This document shows positions 58,601 to 64,000 of a stretch of 64,000 nucleotides of DNA, in pieces. The notes under the pieces are model-generated. The model searched no databases and was not told where the DNA came from. It saw only the letters and a program-made list of their open reading frames with translations. The stretch's first letter is position 1; the number at the start of each line of letters is the position of its first letter. The stretch lies in contig NC_047062.1 in the NCBI RefSeq assembly GCF_902459465.1, positions 26,839,866-26,903,865 on the forward strand, given 5' to 3'. The position numbers and the translations under genes were made by a program. This stretch comes from Asterias rubens (lineage: Eukaryota > Echinodermata > Asteroidea > Forcipulatida > Asteriidae).

Positions 58601-60388
58601 GGGTACTATCCCATTGGCAACCAGGGTACTATCCCATTAGCAACCTGGGTACTATCCCATTAGCAACCAGGGTACTATCCCATTAGCAACCAGGGTACTA
58701 TCCCATTAGCAACCAGGGTACTATCCCATTAGCAACCAGGGTACTCTCCCATTAGCAACCTGGGTACTATCCCATTAGCAACCAGGGTACTATCCCATTA
58801 GCAACCAGGGTACTATCCCATTAGCAACCAGGGTACTATCCCATTAGCAACCAGGGTACTATCCCATTAGCAACCAGGGTACTATCCCATTAGCAACCTG
58901 GGTACTATCCCATTAGCAACCAGGGTACTATCCCATTAGCAACCAGGGTACTATCCCATTAGCAACCAGGGTACTATCCCATTAGCATCCAGGGTACTTT
59001 ATCATCAGCAACCAGGGTACTATACCGTGCTGCGCAGTACCAACACGTCTATTTTAGTCTATAGCGTACAGCGTGGCATGACATGCTGCACACCCAATCA
59101 GTCTGTGTATCACTAGCGCAAACGTGTGTGTGACAAGGATACAATAGTCCGTCACCCTTTTCAGATATCATGACTGTGTATTATTCTATTAATGTTGTCA
59201 TTTGCTCCAGCTGTCTAATAGTAAATTCCCATAAAAAGATGACTGCAGAAAATCCTTGGTTCGGGTATGTATTGTGTGGTATAAAACAAATATTGACAAC
59301 TTTTTACTCGTGCTATGGTTTAAAGTATGACACCCTTGGTGATCCCCCGAGCGTTAAATTTTACAGAGGCGAACGCTCAGGGGATCACCTCATGTGCCAT
59401 AGTTCTAACTGTAGCACTATAAGTAGTCAATATTTGTATACTAGCCTTCCTTCCTTATTATCCTAAGGATCATTCAAGTATTCATGTATGGATATTTCCT
59501 TTCTTTAAACTCACCTAAAGAAGATTGGAGTAGCAGTGCCTTTTGGATTACCCTCTGCTGCCACTAAGCTTGGTACTTGATGGGACTCTAGCGTCACACC
59601 CGACACTGGATCCTGTGGGTTTGGGATAACCCCATATTCAGCCTCATACATACAGCTGTTTGCCTGCCCTTCTCCCTCCCCTTCCTCCATCCCATCTGCC
59701 AGCCACTGCTCCACAGTTCCAGGAGGTGAACTCTGGCTTCTAGGTTCCAATGATGCAGTCTGGGCTTGGGTGGGAGTTGTTGCATAGTGAGTTATGTGTT
59801 CTTTGGTTTCTGACAGAAAAGAACAGCAAGTTATCAAATATGAGTAAGCAAAAGTAATAAAAAACTGAAATTAAAATATAAAGATTGACATGAACAAAGT
59901 ACAATAAATAGGTAATGGCCTGTCGTGTCAACCCTAGCAGAGTCTTTCTCGAAAGGATGGAAACGACAGGCCATTAACTATTTTTTTAAAGTTTACACCA
60001 TCGGTCCTTTTGGTAGGTAAGTTGTTTGCAACAGCTAATTCTATTCTATAAAAGATTCAGAGTCCTTAAACTCAGTGTTTTTGGCAAAGGTGTCTTACTA
60101 GTTGTACTTGTATAGATCAGAAACAAAGTATAAACTAACAATTTGCTGTATCTCATGAGAGAAAGGTTTCATGTAGAAATGTTGCATGTCATCATATCAC
60201 AGTAAGGTAAGACATGTGTAGGTTTCATACTGACATGTTGTACTGACATTTTGTTTACACTGACATGTTGTTCCTCTCCCTGTTAAACCTGAGATGTAAG
60301 TTGAATAGAGATATTTACCTGGACGGGAGACCTTAGATGTCTCTGCTGACACTTTGGTGAAAAAGTCATGTAGAAAGAACAACGAATC
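52656..60388 (-). CDS. ATG2: Autophagy protein ATG2, C-terminal part (5' end outside window)
   Basis: ATG2 is a large rod-shaped lipid-transfer protein that moves phospholipid from the ER to the growing autophagosome membrane. Eight minus-strand exons join in phase: 60388-60319, 59809-59515, 58069-58000, 57713-57631, 56474-56353, 54131-53977, 53815-53663 and 52889-52656, giving the last 393 residues. Family motifs in order: DSLFFLHDFFTKV, VPIKLDYEGKRVDMEQGTL, LGQLNHSELTLKRL, LLGIDKLILYAVNEW, QLPSLLGGVGPMHS, LPMEQYKKDGRLMRG, ASSFGTSTAMAAVELTNR, AETAYDMVSPGPS, GVSGAVGGILRQIPPTVIKP and VLGGMRNQMLPDARKEDADK-WRSD. Exon 59809-59515 is the variable linker. Whether it matches the vertebrate A or B paralog is not decidable here. 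Two introns hold large minisatellites. Confidence 0.93.
54232..56373. repeat. 63-bp minisatellite carrying the ATG2 exon-intron junction
   Basis: About 34 tandem units fill nearly all of the 2.2-kb ATG2 intron 54132-56352 (the intron after exon 56474-56353). A few units are 62 bases (TGTCAATC instead of TGTTCAATC); the rest are 63. On the sense (minus) strand each unit contains GCATTCCTTCGTCCAACTGG followed by GTGTGTG or GTATGTG. That is a copy of the last ~20 coding bases of exon 56474-56353 plus its donor. The real exon is the array's right-hand border. Because 63 is a multiple of three, both strands show long false open frames. Confidence 0.95.
56740..57095. repeat. Dispersed repeat fragment with GACTAG..CTAGTC hairpin
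   Basis: 56750-56850 (ACCATGTGTGTATCTACTTG, AGAGTTTGTTCTTAGAGAAC) recurs at 61045-61140. Further on, 57030-57085 carries GTTTCGACTAGCTTGCTCTA followed by GTCATCGTCAGGAG, a perfect 6-base stem-loop. Such segments remind me of Penelope-like retroelement ends, but no coding part is present to prove it. It lies in the ATG2 intron 56475-57630. Confidence 0.5.
58212..59031. repeat. 23-bp minisatellite in an ATG2 intron
   Basis: About 35 tandem units of 23 bases with the core CTATCCCATTAGCAACCAGG. A CCTGGG variant of CCAGGG recurs at 58343, 58412, 58504, 58642, 58757 and 58895, always multiples of 23 apart, showing spread of a variant unit. The two edges carry more divergent units (CGATGAGC; CATCAGCAACC). 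It lies in the intron 58070-59514. Confidence 0.93.
59032..59470. repeat. Foldback family member next to the 23-bp array
   Basis: GTGCTGCGCAGTACCAACACG is followed by TATAAAACAAATATTGAC (about 59280) and TCGTGCTATGG, as at 2110-2270. The palindrome GGTGATCCCCCGAGCGTT / GAACGCTCAGGGGATCACC lies at 59338-59389 and outer CTATGG..CCATAG and GTCAATATTTGTATAC pieces close it. It is non-coding. Confidence 0.7.
59907..59982. repeat. Hairpin repeat in an ATG2 intron
   Basis: The arms AATAGGTAATGGCCTGTCGT and ACGACAGGCCATTAACTATT are complementary across a ~30-base tip containing TCTTTCTCGAAAGGAT, itself a small hairpin. Confidence 0.75.
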
Positions 60389-60444
60389 CTAAATAATAAG
60401 AAGCACAACATTCAGTTAAAACAACCAACAGCATTGGTAATCAT

Positions 60445-60870
60445 CATTTTAACAAAACTGTTTGAACCTTAAAGAGGACCGGACTCAAACTCTGGTGTTT
60501 CTGATCAGCAGAGTGTGGGTTCGAATCCCCAGTCATGACACTTATGTTCTTAAGCAAGAGACTCAACTGTGGCTTCGTCCTTCGGATGGGACGTTAAGCT
60601 GTTGGTCCCATGTGTTATGTAATGCACCTAAAAGAACCCAGTAACTTATCGAAAAGAGAAGGGGTTTGCCCCGGTGTTCCTGGTGTGATTGGCAGCATAT
60701 TGTGCCACAGCACCTTGTAAACCATTACATGGTGCTATGTAAGGAGTAGGTCTCGTACTTCAAACATAGTCCCACATACCTTGCAGGAAAATACTGCATG
60801 TTGAAGTGCATTTAGCGTCACTGAGTGATGGATATGAGCGCTATATTGGAAGCCACTATTATTGTTATTG
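60445..60870 (+). mobile_element. tRNA-derived SINE
   Basis: GTGGGTTCGAATCCCC at about 60525-60540 is a perfect tRNA-type B box; the A box upstream is degraded. A body containing CTTCGTCCTTCGGATGGGAC and TTAAGCTGTTGGTCCCATGT follows, a block I recognise as common in animal SINE bodies. The end GAGCGCTATATTGGAAG is followed by an ATTATTGTTATTGTT tail, a typical LINE-mobilised 3' end. It sits in the ATG2 intron upstream of exon 60388-60319. Confidence 0.75.
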
Positions 60871-61344
60871 TTGGCGACGTCAAGAAAATTGCATTTGAAT
60901 ATGACATAAATCAATCAAATAAAGTGCAGGGACAAAACATAAACCGCTCTTCATTAATGTCACTGAAACCAAACCACCTAATTTGATGATTTTTTTTCAT
61001 TGAAAATTATATTGAAAACTAGATTAAGTCTATAGGAGTTGAGGCATTGCATGGTGGGGTATCATTGCGATATACCATGTGTGTATCTAATTGCCAGGAA
61101 GAGTTTGTTCTTAGAGAACTGTCTTTCCTTTATTCTACAAAAAGTTTATTTAGTGGTCAAGTTATAATTTTAACAACAAGTGAAAGTAGATTAAATGAGA
61201 AAACCGGGAAATGTGATTAAATATTAAGCGAGACATGTGTTCCATGTGAAGAGTAAGAACCAAAGTAAGATCATAGTACAATAGTTTTAAACTGGATTAT
61301 TATTTCATTTAAGTATTGTATTACAAAGTGCCAATAGCAGGTAG

Positions 61345-64000
61345 CGTTAAAGGAGCACCTTGCCTTGGATCGGTCCAGTTGGTCTTTGAAAAGCGTTTGA
61401 AACCGTTTGCTATTGTCGGACTCTGTTATAAATTGCATATTATAACATAATTTTATTAGTCCGACGAAGAATTCTTACTTTAGTTAATAGTCCGACGAAG
61501 ATTATTTTATTTAGTTTAAGTTGTCCAACGAGGATTCTTAAGTTTATTATAGAGTCATTGTTTCAACTTTCACCTCCTGTGTGGGTGTTGAGAAACATTT
61601 GTTTATAGTACCACATCCTTGAGAGGAGTGGCCAGAGTCACTGTCCAGGAATTCCTTGACCATAAGACATAGCAGTTGGTTGCCCCCAGGGACATGACGT
61701 AAGGCTATGTTGCAATGACTGTTGCAAGGTCAGTAGTTTCCTTGAATTGTGCCCGGATTTGATTGTCTTTAGCTGCCCACACGTTTTCTTAAGAACTTAG
61801 GCCACTAATTCTTTTCTCATTGGTCAAGCCCAACCAGAATGTTATTGTTTTAATATTTCTGGCCAATCATAGTTTAACTTTCCTGTCCGAGTGCGTGACC
61901 AGCTTGGTATATCCTGGCTCGTTTTCCTCTGGATCCTCAGAGTGAAAATCGGCCTAATGCAAGGAAGACTTCTTGAAAGTGTTTAGATAGTTACACTTTG
62001 CGTAGATTTTGTTTGGAACATTTGTTACTTCCCTAAGTACGTTCCTAAACCCCCCTTCTTGCATCTTTACCACGTGCTCTGTTGATACAGGTAAGCTTTG
62101 ATTATTTCTTTCATATTGTATAAGATTTATCACTTGTGCATTTGCCGTTTGAAAGATTTGTTCGACAAGGTAGTTGGAGTAAGACTCAAGATGGATGGTA
62201 CAGTTCAATATGAGTTTAAACCATTATGTTGATTGTTCGAACAATGCTGCTAAGATGTATAAATTCCTTGAGTGTTTTATTGTGTAATCCTTTTTGTTGT
62301 TTATCATGTGTACGGAAAAGCTTTAGGAGTTCCGTCTATTTAATCGTATATTCCTCTTACTTTCTATTGCCGATATGATTTAGTTTTATATTGCATTTAT
62401 TGCTAGTTAGCAGTTAGATTTTATACTCAGTGCTATTCTTTTTCCGTTCGATACGTTTTACTGTTTGATAGAACCTATTTGGTTTATCGAAACACCTGTT
62501 ATTTTATATACCGTGATTTCACTCATAGCGCCTTCCACATTTTGATCATTATGTGATTGAACTATTTCTGATTAGTATTTATGATATACTTTGTTATTGG
62601 TATGTTCCTACATTTTTGCTAAGCAATACCATGGCAATACGTAACTTTAGTTGTGCTGGACAAGCATTGTCCTTATTTAGATAACCCCTTTTCGATGTCC
62701 GAGCACATTCCTTTCCATTTAAGTAGGCTAGACGACTGTTTGCTATTACGCACGTAAACAGTTGTGACCTTTGATCTGGACTGACCACTATCGTGTTTTA
62801 CACATACACGCACAGAAGTTTCTTATCGTTCCCTTATGTTTAAGTTTCATGAAGGTTATCAGTACGCACTGGAAGAGTGTTCGTTTTATATTTTGTTGTA
62901 TGTTCTTTATATTTGTGTAAGTCATAGTTGAATTAGTTTATGATGAGTTAAGACTTTTAACAGAGCGAAAATCGGCCTAATGCAAGGAAGACTTCTTGAA
63001 AGTGTTTAGATAGTTACACTTTGCGTAGATTTTGTTTGGAACATTTGTTACTTCCCTAAGTACGTTCCTAAACCCCCTTCTTGCATCTTTACCACGTGCT
63101 CTGTTGATACAGACTAGCCCACAGGCCTCGCTTGGGAAGTTGACCCGGTTCAACTTTTCGCCAGTCCCGCTCTCAACCCCCTTCGTCGTCTTCCTGGAAT
63201 TCGTCAGAGTCACTTCTTGGACTTCGGAGCCAATCTGATGTCGACCTCCCAAGACAGAGTCTCTGCCAAGTCCAGTGGAAGCGCGGAACCAGCTAAGACC
63301 TATTATATATCATTGTGTATTTTCGTTGCCATTAACTGCTTCAGTATTTATTATTGCTGTTTCATTTTACAAACCTGCGATTGTTAATATTTCCTCAGAC
63401 TCATATATGGTTGAGTATTTTTACTTGTTGTTTCACCTTGGTGAATTGCCGTTCAAATAGCATTTCGCACAGTTGTGAACCGTTGATAATACTGAAGGAG
63501 TTAATATGATTTTGAACCATTGCCTTATTGATTGTTTTTTATAACTGAATGGATTGTTTTGTATTTGTTGAATCCTTGATATTGAGATATTGAGATAATT
63601 TTCATAACAATAATAACTATAATTGAGAGAGAAGAGAATCTAACTAAATTGCTGTCTGTTGTGTTTTCTTTCTTAGCAAACATTCCGATATTCTTAATCG
63701 AACCACGTCGTAGGCTCTTGATTATTTAAAAGAGGTAAAAACCTGTGACACTATGAAACGCAAATGGTTAGATAGATAATTTGTAAGTAGAATATAATGA
63801 TCCACACAAACATGCCTCGAAATTGCACGACTTTCCTTTTACGTCCCAAAAGAAACACGGTCCGCCATTTTGTGGTGTCAAAATTTTTACGCCATAAAAT
63901 GGCCGACTGTGTTAGTTCGCGTTGTTAAGGGAAAACCATGCTATTTCGAGTCATACTTATGTGGATCATTATATTCAACTTTTAAAACATCCTTATAACC
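61345..64000. mobile_element. MITE family 2 split by an LTR insertion, running off the window
   Basis: The left arm (AAAGGAGCACCTTGCCTTGG...CGTTTGAAACCGTTTGCTAT) occupies 61345-61413. It resumes at 63751 (CTATGAAACGCAAATGGTTA) and continues through AATGATCCACAC and the central palindrome at 63858-63912 to the window end. Sequence continuity with intact copies (49596, 52087) shows this is one interrupted element. Confidence 0.85.
61414..63750. mobile_element. Probable solo LTR of a retrotransposon, 2,337 bp
   Basis: The insertion begins TGTCGGAC and ends CTGTGACA (TG...CA ends). It is flanked by the 4-base direct repeat CTAT at 61410-61413 and 63751-63754, and it splits a MITE cleanly. No gag, protease, RT or integrase can be read and the two ends are not copies of each other, so a single long terminal repeat fits best. 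A ~145-base segment (61946-62091) recurs almost exactly at 62968-63112. The superfamily is unknown; a 4-base duplication occurs in Gypsy-type elements. Confidence 0.7.

Noticed and set aside
60520-60545. Functional tRNA gene
   Set aside because: Only the B box is intact. The A box and acceptor/anticodon stems are not formed, and the downstream body and tail mark it as a SINE.
61946-63112. The two 145-bp direct repeats as a pair of LTRs bounding a small retrotransposon
   Set aside because: They lack TG...CA ends and a target duplication, whereas the larger 61414-63750 unit has both. They are internal to that insertion.

Overview
This window is nuclear DNA from an animal. Its six protein genes are split by GT-AG introns, it is packed with short inverted-repeat transposons and minisatellites, and its gene families are metazoan (arylsulfatase A, SPATA17, IFT43, ATG2, two homeobox genes). 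The repeat style (LINE 3' ends with ATT tails, TTAA-ended palindromic MITEs, foldback hairpins) suggests a marine deuterostome. I lean towards an echinoderm such as a sea star, but that is inference from general knowledge and no species marker was seen.

Layout. 571-6236 (-): most of IFT43, a ciliary transport protein, with its 3' end off the left edge. 6450-10250: three different decayed LINE reverse transcriptases joined head to tail. 11275-15334 (+): a complete four-exon arylsulfatase A. 15335-19533: 3' UTR and MITEs. 19534-25957 (-): a complete SPATA17, with an X-box-like site just upstream. 25958-31661: intergenic repeats. 31662-33169 (+) and 38234-46417 (+): two three-exon homeobox genes with identical intron phases and the same intron inside the homeodomain; the first has a very unusual recognition helix. 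46418-52655: intergenic repeats. 52656-60388 (-): the last eight exons of ATG2. Its introns hold a 63-bp minisatellite that has copied the splice donor and a 23-bp minisatellite. 61414-63750 is a probable solo LTR inserted into a MITE.

The genes do not form an operon or pathway. IFT43 and SPATA17 are both cilium/flagellum genes, and the two homeobox genes look like an old tandem duplication. The most notable points are (1) the ATG2 minisatellite built from an exon-intron junction, giving about 34 decoy donors; (2) the tandem homeobox pair, one member lacking Asn51; (3) nested insertions with readable target duplications; and (4) foldback elements that keep a similar hairpin tip while their arms differ.

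Exon boundaries were worked out by hand from splice consensus, phase and family knowledge. No alignment or database search was run.
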